This document shows, piece by piece, positions 23,064 through 34,790 of a DNA stretch of 64,000 nt (within the stretch, counting starts at the first letter, position 1; each line of letters opens with the position of its first letter). The position numbers were made by a program, and so were the translations under genes. The notes beneath the pieces are model-generated. The model ran no database searches. It worked only from the letters and a program-made list of their open reading frames with translations, and had not been told where the DNA came from. This stretch comes from Pratylenchus scribneri (taxonomy: Eukaryota; Nematoda; Chromadorea; Rhabditida; Pratylenchidae): positions 1,023,148 through 1,087,147 of the forward strand of contig JAQSEB010000173.1 of NCBI GenBank assembly GCA_030063045.1, written 5' to 3'.

Positions 23064-25481
23064 AATTAAGGAATTAATTATATATTTTAATAAAAATTAA
23101 TAAATAATTAATCGTCATTATAATAACATTTTATTAAATGTTAAACAAATAAAGTTGCAATTCATGAATTGTTGGAAAAAATACTCCCAATAAAAAATAT
23201 TTTTGATAAATTATAACTGATATTGGAAAGCCTACAAAATTTATTTCTTTTAAATAAATTTATATAAAAAGGAAATAAATATAATATAAGAGAAAAAAAT
23301 AATTAATTATTTTTGAATTTCAAATTATTTTAAAAGGATATAAATTATTTCATAAATCCATTAAAAGTAATGGTAGAAATTGGAAAAATATTAAAATTTA
23401 CAATGAAATTTTAAATCTCTAGAATTATTTATTCTAAATATTCCCCCCTTTTACAACGAGATAAATTAAAAATTTACAATTCCTTTAAGGTATAATCCTC
23501 CGAGTCAAATTAGACGAAAAAAATAAATGCTGTATAATACAAAAATATTTAATGAAATGAGAAATAATAATAACCTTAAAGAAGAAGATCTTGTAAAAAA
23601 TTTTCAAATAAGACTATTTTTAATTATAGATCAATTAAAATACTCAATAGAACAAATACATTTAAAAAATAAATTAAAAATTTAATTAAAAATCCTTTAA
23701 AATGATTGATGGAAAAAATAAAAATCCAATTTCACAAATTTATAAAGCAATATAAAAAGGAGTTTTAATTATATGAAATTATTCTGAGTGTATATTAAAT
23801 TATTAATTTCTTTTAAACAAAGTAAAAAATTTAAAAAAAATTCTTAAATAAAAAGCTTCTAAATTGGATGATAATTTGATTTAGAATATTGGTATACATC
23901 AAAAAATACATTTAATAAAATTATATCTAATATAATTATTAATTATTCATAATTTTAAATTTTTAATAGATGAAATAAAGGAAATAAATAAAAATAAAAA
24001 TTTTAATAAATTGTTTATTTTCTTAAGAAAATATATATAATTGTAATATTAAAAAGTTTAATATTTATTCGTCATACGCAAATACAAGGACTATTCAAAT
24101 ATTAAAAGTGATTGTAAGATTATAATTTATACGATTAGTGCAATAAATTCGGAAAATTAAAATAGAAGAAAGTCTCCTGGTAAAAAGTTGAGAAATATTT
24201 TCGTCACTTTATAAGTTGAACGGATAATTTTTATTTTAAATAAAATATTTATTTATTTTGAAAATAATATTATTATCTAATGTATTGATGAAATTAAAAT
24301 TATATATTTATTTTAAATGAATACTAAATAATTAAATTTATGGTAATATATGAAAAAAATAATTAATAAAATTAGAGCTATTGTAATATGAATAAAAATG
24401 CTAAATTTTTAATAAAATTTATAAATAAATTATTAATAAATTATTAATAAATAAATATCAATAATTTGTAATTGAAAATTCATAACCAAAATAGAAAATA
24501 TTAAAATAATATAAAATTCATTTAAAGGATTAAATATTTTACTAAGTCTACCTATAATTACTAATTGTTTGTATCTTTCCCATGAAAATTCTACTGAATT
24601 TTTAATTATGTTGTTATAATGTAAGATATCTTAATATAAATATTTTTTAAAATAATATTAAAAAAGCATAAAATAAAATTCATTTTTATTATGCAAATTA
24701 AAGTATGAAATAAAAATGAAAAAAAATTATAAATTTAAAAATAAAGAGAGATTTTTATAAATCGATGAAAGTAAATTTTATATGGGAGTATTTATAATTT
24801 GAAACAAAATAAAAATAAATTATTACAAAAAACTGTTATCTTCAGACAGATGGAAAAATTAATTATATTTTACTGAATAATATAAATTTATGAATTTCGC
24901 TTTAAAAAATATATGATTTTTTATGATGATAAATTTTGGTTTAATATTCTTAAAATATAAATATTTGAAAGACTGGATAAAAATATTTTTTTTCAAGAAG
25001 TAAATATTGTCAAACATTCAAAAAAAATTTAATAAAAAAATATAGAGAATTTATTGAAATTAAAAAATAAAATACTACTGAATGGGAGAAATTAAAACTT
25101 TATTCCACTTTCTTGATGTCAGAACTTATATTTAAACAATAGTTTTTAATTAATGGTAAGAATTAATAAAATAAAAACAAATAGAAATTAAATAATATGA
25201 AAATTTGAATAATATTTAGAACTAATTTAATCTTAAGATAAAAAAAGAATTATTTTTATTATTAATTTAAAATAAAATAAATAATATAATAAATAATTAT
25301 AAAATAATCTAATTTCGAACAAAAATTTAAAAAATCAAATTAAAATGTATCATAAAGACATGAACATGATATACATAATATTTATTAATTATGTGCCCTT
25401 TAAAAATTATTACAAATTAGAAAATTTATCTAATTATTATGAATTGAATAAATATTTTACATCCTATCCGGCCTATATTAA
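23064..25481. other. AT-rich DNA
   Basis: Short GC-richer patches at 23150-23200, 23440-23510 and 24080-24210 are open for 15-30 codons in several frames. No family match, RNA gene or repeat was recognised. Confidence 0.35.
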
Positions 25482-25970
25482 ATAAAATTTGAAAAAATTA
25501 ATCTATTGAATTTAATTCAAAAAAAATTTGCAAAATTATTTATACCAAATGGAAGAGAATATGAGTTTGTACTAAAAATTCCAATTTTTAAACAGCAAAT
25601 TGCCATACAAGATGAGCAAAGTAACATTCCGTTAAGAAATTTGAGAACTGAAAATGTTATATGGCATTCAAACATATGAAATCAATCAATTATCCCAGCG
25701 CATCGATCAATTCGAAGAACACCAACATTCGTTAGAAAGGATAAAATATTGAGGATTTCGATGGAAGCCGCCATACTATTTTGTTTTGGGGATAAACTGA
25801 GTGATAATAAACAAATAAATACATGAAATTGAGAAAAAAATATAATTCTAATAAAATATATCAAAAGTAAATTTAATTTTCATAAACAATTTTATTTTTT
25901 CCGATATATGCAAAATTTAAAATTAACACTAAATAAATTATTGTATGTCGATAAAAAAAAATTTTTCTAA
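25482..25970 (+). CDS. 163-codon frame free of TAA and TAG but with three TGA codons, unknown product
   Basis: From after TAA at 25479-25481 to TAA at 25968-25970 one frame is interrupted only by TGA at 25677, 25824 and 25830. The first 65 codons (to the first TGA) include FIPNGREYEFVLKIPIFKQQ and TENVIWHSNI. The next block, in the same frame and in the GC-richest part, includes IPAHRSIRRTPTFVRKDKIL. Beyond 25830 the sequence becomes AT-rich and may be non-coding. Another plus frame of the middle block is also open with TGA ignored, so the frame is not certain. No family is recognised. Either Trp codons have decayed to TGA or TGA is read through. Confidence 0.35.
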
Positions 25971-26392
25971 TATCACCTTTAAAAAACTAATATATTAATT
26001 AAAAGTGAAATTTAACAATTAAATAAAATTTGAATAATTTTTTTTATATAAAAAATTAAACTAAACTTTATATAAATTATAATGCATAATTAAAAATTTA
26101 AAAATAACATTAAATTATTTAATAAATTTTTAAAAATTTTTTATTTAATTTTATTAAAATTAATAAATTCTCTAGATGAAATAAGTAAATAAAAATTGAT
26201 TGCACTCGAAGGACTATCATTATAAATTTCAAAAAAAAAACATAAAATTTAAAAAATTAAAATTTAGATCATTTTTATATTAATAAAATTTCTTAATCTT
26301 TTTTTTTTATTTTACTTATTTGAAAACTAATATCTATAATCATACCCATAATGACCAACATTATAATTATTAGATTAATTTCTAAAAGATAA

Positions 26393-26584
26393 CAAAATAA
26401 AGAAAAAATTTTAAATTTTGGATATATGGGCAAGAATTTTGAAGGACATTTAAACAACCATGATCAAAATTATTATGTTCCTCATTTTCTTTGGTGCAGC
26501 TTAATCAACATTTGTTGCTATTTTTACAAAGAGTCCTCTGAATTTTTTTGCAAAATAAATGGCTATAAAATTAAAAAATATTAA
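26393..26584 (+). CDS. Unassigned open frame (63 codons)
   Basis: The frame contains MGKNFEGHLNNHDQNYYVPH and a Cys-rich stretch (INICCYFYKESSEFFCKING). An overlapping plus frame from ATG at about 26459 encodes a signal-peptide-like MIKIIMFLIFFGAA before a TAA, so the true frame is unclear. No family match. Confidence 0.22.
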   Translation, partial: QNKEKILNFGYMGKNFEGHLNNHDQNYYVPHFLWCSLINICCYFYKESSEFFCKINGYKIKKY

Positions 26585-26915
26585 TTTCGAAAATAAGCTA
26601 AAAATAAATGATTTAAGTCTAATATTATTATAAAAAATAGTAATTATAGAAAATTTTTATATTTTTAGATTATAATAAATTTAAAAAATGGATTATATAT
26701 TCAAGTAAATAAATTAATTTATTCAATAAAATTAATTTTTTTATTTGGAGATATATCATATAAATTTAATGGACTATTTGTTCAGAAGATTTATGGAATT
26801 TTACTTTATTTCTAATCAATTAATAATAATAATAATTATTATTATTTTCGTTTTCTAACGATTCTCGAAAAATAATTTAATAATTTATCCCATAAATAAT
26901 TTTCTTTTCCATCAG

Positions 26916-27005
26916 CATGATGAGTATATTTTAGCAGTTTTAAGATTGCAAGAGGGAAGAAATCAATTTTCTGATGTCATGAAAATCGATTGTTCATTAA
27001 CATAA
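26916..27005 (+). CDS. Exon-like fragment after a splice-acceptor-like site
   Basis: Following ttttccatcag (acceptor-like, ending 26915) the frame reads HDEYILAVLRLQEGRNQFSD then VMKIDCSLT and TAA. The composition is that of a helical, charged protein segment. There is no strong donor; gtcatg after FSD is weak. Family not recognised. Confidence 0.3.
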   Translation, partial: HDEYILAVLRLQEGRNQFSDVMKIDCSLT

Positions 27006-27421
27006 ACAAACGATTCTTCCAATTTCTAGTTGCATAAAGGAAAAAATTAATTCTCTTCTTAATAATATTCTTGTAAACAATAAATGTCTAACACAAGTCA
27101 CTGATGAGTAGCATTAGGAATTGCTTTTATTAACAAATTACTATTTATCATTATTTCATATAAATGTATAAATATTCTACAAAAAGAATTTAAAAATGTT
27201 TTTCAATGTCATCTGATTCATTTTACAAGGAATTATAAAAAATCATATTAAATATGATTATATATAAATTTAATACAAAAATATTAAATAAAATTACAAA
27301 TTCCAATCAATTAATTATATTACAATTCAATTTATATGATACATAAAAATCTGGCGAATATATTAAAAAAATTAAACTTATTTTGTATAAAATATAATTA
27401 ATTGAATCATGGAAAAGATAA

Positions 27422-27550
27422 AGTTCAAAAGTCCCTTTTTATATACATAAAATAAATCACGAAAAATTTGGCAATTATTTTCGAGACTTAATGAAAAAAT
27501 CATTACTTGCGCCATATCCGACTCTGGCAATTCATCCAAATGATATGTAG
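27422..27550 (+). CDS. Unassigned exon-like frame (42 codons)
   Basis: The frame includes KFGNYFRDLMKKSLLAPYPT and ends LAIHPNDM before TAG. The last half lies in a GC-richer island. It reads like a protein C-terminus but matches no family I know. Confidence 0.25.
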   Translation, partial: SSKVPFYIHKINHEKFGNYFRDLMKKSLLAPYPTLAIHPNDM

Positions 27551-28557
27551 TATTGAAAAAAATGATTTTTAAAGTTTAATTTTTAAATATTTATAAAATT
27601 TGGAAAATTAGAATATTACAATATAAAATTTAAGATAAAAATTTTATACAATTCATTTCATCCAAATTCAAATTATCCTTGAAAAATAACGAAAAGCAAA
27701 TGTTAAAAATGCAATTATCTGGATATATTTTTTCGATAGAAAAGAAATAATAATATATTAATTAATAAAAATTTTAATTTCCTAATGCACAATAAATATG
27801 AATATTTTAATAAATTAATTTAAAAGCATAATTTGAAAAGATTATCACATAGAAAATAGTTATTTGATAATATATAAATGAATAATAAATTTTATTATAT
27901 TTTTAAATTATAAATTAATATATTTAAAATGTGCTGTATTTTATGTGTTTAAAATTTCTTCATTTTTAATAAAGTCTCTATCACTTCAATTTTATGGTAA
28001 AAATGATTACATTGTTGAATTTTTTTCAAGATAATTGTAATACTGTTATATTGCAAACAATCTACTTAAAAATATATATCAATGTTAAAAAAAATTCAAA
28101 AAGTAAAAAAAATATAAATATTACTTTTTTTAAATTTAGATATTATTTTTTCTAAAATATGAAAATAATTAAATAAAATTATTTTAGAACATTCACTAAA
28201 TCTAAAAATTCAGGATTCATAATAATGGAAGGAATGACGAAATTGAAAATCAAAAAACGAATTGAATTGTTAATAATTGTTAATACAAATTTTAAATTAT
28301 TAATATTAATAAAATCTAAAGATGAGATTTTATTTAAATATAAAAAAAATAATGAAAATAAAAGATACGATATTTTGAAATTATAAAATTTATCGCAATA
28401 TAAAAAATTAAAAAATACTAAGAGTAATATATTTAGAAATTATAAATAATCTAATATATAATCTTAGATTATAATTTTCTGAAAATAATAAAAATATTTA
28501 AAAAAATTTATTGCAATTGGAAAAATTTTGAAAAATTTTTTATTTAAAAATTTTTTA

Positions 28558-28745
28558 TCAGCACATCGTGGCAACAAAACGGAAGAAGCAGCCGCAGCAG
28601 ATGCAAACAGCAGAAGGTTGTTGTTTTAGAGACTAAACAAAATACAAAACCAACCAAATAAGTAATAAAATTTGAATTTAAAAATTAAAAGGTGAAGAAC
28701 GCAATCGTCACAAATCGTAGCAGGCGGCATCAATACCACCTAAAA
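28558..28745. other. Two adjacent GC-rich islands with acceptor-like borders
   Basis: 28555-28640 follows ttttttatcag and is open in all three plus frames (one is rich in K, Q and R). 28690-28745 follows attaaaag and reads VKNAIVTNRSRRHQYHLKAG in one frame. They resemble short basic exons but cannot be assigned. Confidence 0.25.
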
Positions 28746-28981
28746 GCCGGCACTTTAATTGATCTTAAAATTTATATTTATTTAAAAATAATTATACATG
28801 AATAAAAAATATTATAAATCTACTTATTTAATAAAAATATATTTAATTAAATAAGAAATGTTTATAAACCAAACATTTATTGAAAATTTAATGATAAAAA
28901 AGTTTATTATTATTTGTTTTAATTGATAAAAATTAAAATTATATTTAATTATAAACTTTAATTGAATTTAATTCGGACTAA

Positions 28982-29083
28982 GAGAATTATATTGCCTTTG
29001 TGAGAAAATTCGTCAAGGAAAATAAATCTGGCTGGAACACAAGTTTATTGTTTGAATTACAAATAGGAAAATCATTTGAATAG
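28982..29083 (+). CDS. Exon-like frame, unknown protein (33 codons)
   Basis: Between TAA (28979-28981) and TAG (29081-29083) the frame reads ENYIAFVRKFVKENKSGWNT followed by SLLFELQIGKSFE. The first two thirds is GC-richer and of protein-like composition. No confident family. Confidence 0.28.
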   Translation, partial: ENYIAFVRKFVKENKSGWNTSLLFELQIGKSFE

Positions 29084-29205
29084 GATAAACAGGGGTATCT
29101 TATTTGAATTAAAATCATAAGAATTAGGAAAATTTATCCATTTCCATCCCAACATCACCGTCGTGTATTTTCTCCAATCTTTTTGATAAATGCACGAATT
29201 AAATA

Positions 29206-29265
29206 ATTATGAAGAAATACATAATTTAAAAATAATATAAAATAAATTAATTAATATTTTTAATA
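29206..29265. repeat. Dispersed repeat, copy 2 (first copy 22226-22285)
   Basis: Near-identical to 22226-22285 in the same orientation. It directly follows a GC-richer island (29100-29195) that is open in several minus-strand frames, whereas the first copy has no such neighbour. Confidence 0.8.
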
Positions 29266-29942
29266 GTGAAATTTATAAAAATTAATAATCTTCTAATAAA
29301 ATTTTACAAATTACAAAAACCAAATTTGTAAAATTTAAAATATCATTGTTAAAAAATAATTATTACATCAATTTACACTATCTAAATATATCCTAAATGA
29401 TTAATAATTTAAATAATTTATATGCTTGTAGCAAATTATTTAATATATAATTGAGTGCACAAAATTAATAAAAAAAAATTTTAGTGATCGCACCAATCTG
29501 GTTAAAGAATAATATAAATTACAAAATAGCGAAATTATTTATTAGGTGTTTGTTTGTGAAAATAACGAAAAATAATGGAAAATATTAATTGGACAAATAA
29601 ACAGCATAAGAAATTTATTTTTGTTGGAATGCTTGTGAAAAAGATAAATTCTTTGGTTGGTATTCATAGAAAATAAATAAGCAACAATATTATTGTTGTA
29701 AGTGATATTATCATATAATTTGGTTTAAAAAATGAATACAATAATTGTATCCATTATATAGGAGTTATTTCGCAAATGATAAAAAAATTATAAAAAGAAT
29801 TTTTTAAAAATAAAAAATATACATGAAAATTAATTAATTTGAATAAATATAATCGATAGATGAATTTAGAGTTTATGAATTCTATAGGAAAAATGAATTT
29901 GTGTCTTGATTATAGTTTTATTTATAAAAATTCAAAACAAAT

Positions 29943-30002
29943 TTAAATTTCTGTGGCGTATTCTTTAATGAAAAAGTTGGACTTAATGGATCAAATGGCT
30001 AA
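29943..30002 (+). pseudogene. Possible ABC-ATPase Walker A fragment, truncated
   Basis: The frame CGVFFNEKVGLNGSNG ends at TAA exactly where ABC proteins continue with (A/S)GKST. The pattern '.g.kvGl.G.NG.GKST' is typical of ABC proteins, especially the ABCF group, but the catalytic Lys-Ser is missing, and an overlapping frame (SLMKKLDLMDQMAKYQFY) is also open. A decayed fragment is possible; chance cannot be excluded. Confidence 0.25.
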
Positions 30003-30481
30003 ATATCAGTTTTACTCCAAGTATACAACATTAAAATAGTGTACAAAACAAGTAGATAAAGTAAATTTGCGGATTATTTTTGTAAGGATATCGAGTTAAA
30101 TTAATATATTTTTGTTTTTCTTTTTTTTAAAAATTAATAACAAATGAAAAAATAATATCCATTCATTAAACAGAAAATTATTAGGGAAAGAGAATCATAA
30201 GAAATAACAAAATATTTAATATTTAATAAAATATTAAAATGAGAAATATTTCAAAAGTATAATGAAATAAATAAATGAAAAATTTTGAAAAATAATTTCA
30301 AATAATGCCAGGAAAATAGGAAATTATTAAAAAAATAATAGTTTTATTTAATAAATATACGTCGATAAAAAGTTCTTATGAATCATCAATATAACAATGG
30401 AACTGACATGAATAGAATAATTAAAAAAATATAAAAAAAATAAACAATTAAAATAGCTTTATTCAATTCAAGAAAACAAAA

Positions 30482-30541
30482 TTATCTGAATCAATTGATG
30501 CCGTTGAAATAATACATTTTTGAGATGTGGCAGGCAATTAA
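30482..30541 (+). pseudogene. Possible small-GTPase switch II fragment with TGA at the Trp position
   Basis: The frame reads LSESIDAVEIIHF, TGA (30521-30523), DVAGN, TAA. Ras/Rab/Arf proteins have a beta strand followed by 'WD.aG' (G3 box, binding gamma phosphate); the TGA sits exactly where the conserved Trp would be. The motif is short, so this is tentative. Confidence 0.28.
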
Positions 30542-30801
30542 TTATAGAATTTATGATCATAAAAAAATATTAAATTCAATTTAAACCATAAAAATAATAT
30601 ATTTATAATACTAAAAATATTAAATAAATATATAATATTTATAAAATAAATATCATATAATTTAAAAATAAATTCAATTAATATACAAAAAAAAGATAAA
30701 GAATAAATATAAATAAAAATCAGATCGCTACTTTGCTATCCAGCTTAAAAAAATGGCACTCATCTATATCAAAAATAATCGGAAAGAAACTTGATAGTTA
30801 A

Positions 30802-30861
30802 AATATTCATGTCATTTCCCGAGACTTTAGGTGCTCAAATCTGAAGGATGGAAAATTTTGA
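30802..30861 (+). pseudogene. Protein kinase catalytic-loop-like fragment
   Basis: The frame reads NIHVISRDFRCSNLKDGKF then TGA TGA. Kinases carry 'viHRDlk..Nil...' here (Asp catalytic, Asn binding Mg2+). The spacing RDF-R-C-S-N-L matches, but His of HRD is Ser and no DFG motif follows. An overlapping frame (MSFPETLGAQI...) runs 63 codons if two TGAs are ignored, so frame choice is not secure. Confidence 0.35.
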
Positions 30862-31763
30862 TGAACAATGACGATGCGATATCGGAAAATGTGAAGGGAT
30901 TATGAGTTGGTACAACACTGCGATGCTTCCCAAAACGGAAATTGGAAAAAATTATATCCAAAATTAAGGATGAAATTGTTTAAGAATTCTTTGTTTAATG
31001 AAAAGAAAATTTATAACTAAATAATTTTCTATATAATATTTTAATTCATAAAAAATTATTTTTGTGAAAATTTTAATGAAGCAAATTATGATGCGTAAAA
31101 TTTGAAAAAAAAATAAAAAATTCAGAATAAATTATTGTAAATACTTTTAAATAAAAAAGTATAAAAATTTATCAATAAAATATATAGGAAAGGTAAAATT
31201 TTATATTAACAAAATTCTATAAATAATAATAATTTTACAAAAGATATATATTTAGCAACGTCTTAGCTAAAGTCAAAGGAAATTAAATATGATATAATTT
31301 TTCAAAGAGAGGGTAAATTAAATTTTGCTTTGCAATAAAATATTTAAAATTAGGAAAATAGAAAATATTAATAAAATTTTGAAATAAAATCTTTTGATAA
31401 GAAAAAAATTGTTACATAAAATTTTTACATTTAAATAGAAATAAAAAAAATAAATTTGAAATTAAAGTGATAAAATAATAAATTAAAAAAATAAAATTTA
31501 TATAATTGAATTATTTAATTGATAAATAAAAATAAAATGTTTTAATAAGAGCATATTAAGAATTGAATATAAATTAGGATTAATAAATAACTTTGCCATA
31601 AAAATACAAAATTTTGGCTCAATTACTAAAATTATAAATTGAAAAAAACAATTTGAAAAGGAAATATATTTTTATAATGATAATGCCACTGTCTTTCTTC
31701 ACAATCATTCTATTTATTCTTAATAGCAAATATAACTTTATAAAGAAATGAACATGAAATTAA

Positions 31764-31916
31764 TTTGAACAATCTCAACAACATAACAATTTGGACGACG
31801 GAAATCGTATTTAACGTCAAAAGGCATTTTTGTACAAGAATAATGAGGCATTGAAGAAGAGATTGGACAATGCAAAAATTCAATTACGAATGTTCGGACT
31901 GGAGCCAGCTCAGTAA
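31764..31916 (+). pseudogene. Coiled-coil C-terminal fragment with an internal TAA
   Basis: The frame reads FEQSQQHNNLDDGNRI, TAA (31812-31814), RQKAFLYKNNEALKKRLDNA then KIQLRMFGLEPAQ and TAA. Heptad-like spacing of L/I/A and many charged residues suggest a leucine-zipper-like helix ending at a natural C-terminus. The internal TAA fits a former Gln. The minus strand is open for about 60 codons across the same stretch, so the call relies on the coiled-coil pattern. Confidence 0.33.
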
Positions 31917-33055
31917 ATAAAAAACAAAATTTTTTAAAAGATATGATAAATTTCTACAATAAAAATATTTTGGAAAAATTTTTCTTATTAAATTTTTTTG
32001 AATTTGCAACACAATAGAGATCAAATATTACAGGGAGATAAAATATTCTAATAAATTTATGAATTTCATTATGGCAAAATAAAAGAATGTTGAATAATAT
32101 AAAAGAATATTTAGAAACTTATAAAATTTAATTATTATCTCCTTAAATTTATTTTATGATTAAATAAATCACAGAATGTAAAAATTATAAATTTATTATA
32201 ATTAAGTATAATTATTTTTTAAAGAATTCATATTTTAAATTTGATTTAAAAATTATAATTGTATTTTAATTATAAAATTAATTAATATATAAGAATTTAT
32301 AATGAAATAAAACACTGTCATTTTCATCTCAAGCGAAGCCTTTCAAACTATCGGCAAGGCAAGCTATTAAAATAATGGCTAATAATTCGTGAACAAATTA
32401 TTTGATAATTTAAAAATTTGTAATATTTAATGCAGCAAATTGATTCAAGTCAAATAAAAGCTTGACATTCTCAATATTAAAATTAATTTATTGTAAATTT
32501 ATTTATTAAAAAAAGCAAAGGAAAAATTTTAAACAATTAAATTATCAACATTCGAAAAATTATAAAAATAATCATTTTTGTATAAAAATTAGAGTAGAAA
32601 AATTATAAATTTTTTGAAAAATTAAAATTTACAAATTATAAAATTAAATTAAAATTCTCACAATAATTAAAAAATGGATAAACTTTTATTAATGAAATTA
32701 AATATTTATGAAATTAAAATTAAAAATAATGATAGTATTTTAAGAAAGAATTTGGAAATATATTAAAATTTTATTTTAAGGAATATTAAAATATAAAATT
32801 TAAATAAAAAAAATTTTAAAATTATTTATATTTATGATATCCATATTTGAAAATATAAAAATAAAATGTACAAAGTAAAATTAATTACTAAAATAATTAT
32901 ACAAAAAAATATGATGAGAGAAATAATAAAATTTAAATAAATATCCTAATAAAACTCTGTTTTGAGGAAATGAAATATTAATTCACTCATTTTTGAAGAG
33001 ATTTAAAATTAAAACTATATATCTCATTAATTTAAGATTCTATGAAATTACATAA
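31917..33055. other. AT-rich DNA with one island at 32325-32400
   Basis: The island is open in two plus frames (one contains HCHFHLKRSLSNYRQGK). Not assignable. The remainder is low complexity. Confidence 0.3.
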
Positions 33056-33142
33056 ATATTGGATACCTATCAAAGAAAATATTTGCGCTTTTATACAACT
33101 GAAGTATTCGAGAAAGAAATGTCGACTACAAACATTTGTTGA
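33056..33142 (+). pseudogene. Possible cullin-repeat fragment
   Basis: The frame reads ILDTYQRKYLRFYTTEVFEK then EMSTTNIC and TGA. Cullin N-terminal repeats contain 'Y...FE..fL..T..fY', and YTTEVFEKEMSTT has that spacing. The second plus frame is also open (about 38 codons). Without neighbouring repeats this is a tentative match. Confidence 0.3.
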
Positions 33143-33351
33143 TTTTCAAATAATCATAATTATTTTATGAAAAAATTAAATAAAATTTTTATCTTGGTAG
33201 AATTGATGATGATTTATTGACAAGAAGTAGATCCACATCATAAAATATAAGTTATAAACGAAATTGGAAAGAACTAGAAATTCTACTCGAAAATGATTTA
33301 CTTTTATAAATGAAAATGATAGAAAATTGAAATATATAATAGATTAAAATT

Positions 33352-33497
33352 ATTATTATAAAATTCTTTCGTATAAATTATAAATAAAATCTAAATAATA
33401 ATTAATCTATAATTAATAATTAATATTATTATAAAATTCATTCATATAAATTATAAATAAAATATAAATAATAATTAGTTTATAATTATTAATTTAT
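33352..33497. repeat. Tandem duplication of a 73 bp AT-rich unit
   Basis: Units 33352-33424 and 33425-33497 share attattataaaattc, ataaattataaataaaat and aaataataatta blocks with a few substitutions. They follow the cullin-like island. Confidence 0.8.
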
Positions 33498-33517
33498 ATA
33501 TTTTAATTTATATTTTT

Positions 33518-33634
33518 TTAAAATCGAGAGAAAATTACAAATATTTTATGAGGCTTGCTGCCACACAACATTATGTTGAATTGCCGAGAGCCGTCACATT
33601 AATGGTGCAAACTGACAATATAAAAAATAAATAG
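33518..33634 (+). CDS. Unassigned exon-like frame
   Basis: The frame contains YFMRLAATQHYVELPRAVTL and MVQTDNIKNK before TAG; the frame is open further upstream through AT-rich sequence. The GC-richer core (33545-33620) has a strongly protein-like composition. Family unknown. Confidence 0.3.
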   Translation, partial: LKSRENYKYFMRLAATQHYVELPRAVTLMVQTDNIKNK

Positions 33635-34688
33635 ATTTTAAAAATAATACATATTCTTGCTCGGATAAAATTTACAACCATATAATTTTAAAATATAATA
33701 AAAAGAGAAATTTTATTAAATAAATATATTTTTAAATTTATTTAAAATTTTCTTAAAATATATATTGTTTAAGAATTAGTTTAGGAAATAAAAATTCGAA
33801 ATGCCTATTTTCAATTAATAAAATAATAATTTAGCTATATATCAATTTCAAAACTACTAAATGGAAATTAGCCAGTCTTAATTTAAAAAAAATAATATTA
33901 AAATCTATTTGATGAATTAACAATCAATTTTAAAAAATCAATGGATATTTTATAAATTAAAATTTTTTGCGAATTATATATTCATTTTTTCTAAAATTAT
34001 TTTAAAAAAGCAAAAATTTCTAAAATATAAAAAATTTATTAATACAACAAACAGAGTAAAAATATTTTCTTAACTACTAATAAAATAAAAAATTTTAATT
34101 GAAAATTTTTAAAATACGATATTATTTAAATATATTTAAATATAAAATTCCACTATTATTTCTTGAAATTTTAATTTTACTATAAAAGTGATATTTGCTT
34201 TACGGTTATTTATTCTAATACTGTATTATAAAGAAAATTTGTTCTTTTTGAAGCATTTGATCAATTGAACACAAATTATTCGGTTAAATTGAAAGTCAAA
34301 ATTAAAACAAAATAATTTTTAAATTTAAATTAACTGAAATTACAAAGAAATATATATTTGAACGAATATTTTTTAAAATAAGATTTAAAAATTATATTTA
34401 TCTCATTGCTATTTAATGCCGGATTGTGGAAAAAATCACTTAATAATATTTAATTTATTCGTGGTTTTCCATAATACTTAATAACTATTCAAAAAATTAT
34501 ATAACATAATTACTAAAAGTCTTAATGAATTATTAAAATATAATTTTGATGATAAGAAAAAATAAATTAAGAAAATAAGAATTAAATTTTTAAAATTATT
34601 ATTAAAAAATTCATATTTTAATTATATAAAAAAGAATCTCTTGATAAAAGCTACAATTTAATAAAGAATATATGAATAATTTTATTAA

Positions 34689-34790
34689 ATGAGTTACAGG
34701 GATATTGACCGATATAAACCGGACCGGCATCCTTTTCTCTATGGATATGTCTCCGGTTGTTTGCCGGCATCTTTGATTTTTTTTATATAA
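34689..34790 (+). CDS. ATG-initiated small open frame (33 codons), unknown
   Basis: ATG directly follows TAA and opens MSYRDIDRYKPDRHPFLYGY then VSGCLPASLIFFI. The segment ccggcatc occurs twice (about 34724 and 34764), flanking the island. The minus strand is open too. It could be an N-terminal exon, since a hydrophobic tail follows, or a chance frame in a GC-rich patch. Confidence 0.25.
   Translation: MSYRDIDRYKPDRHPFLYGYVSGCLPASLIFFI

Noticed and set aside
25682..25864. 60-codon minus-strand frame
   Set aside because: It is the antisense of the better plus-strand candidate at 25482-25970.
28690..28745. Cystatin-like QIVAGG motif
   Set aside because: Only five residues match, in one of three open frames of a small GC-rich island, with no other cystatin feature.
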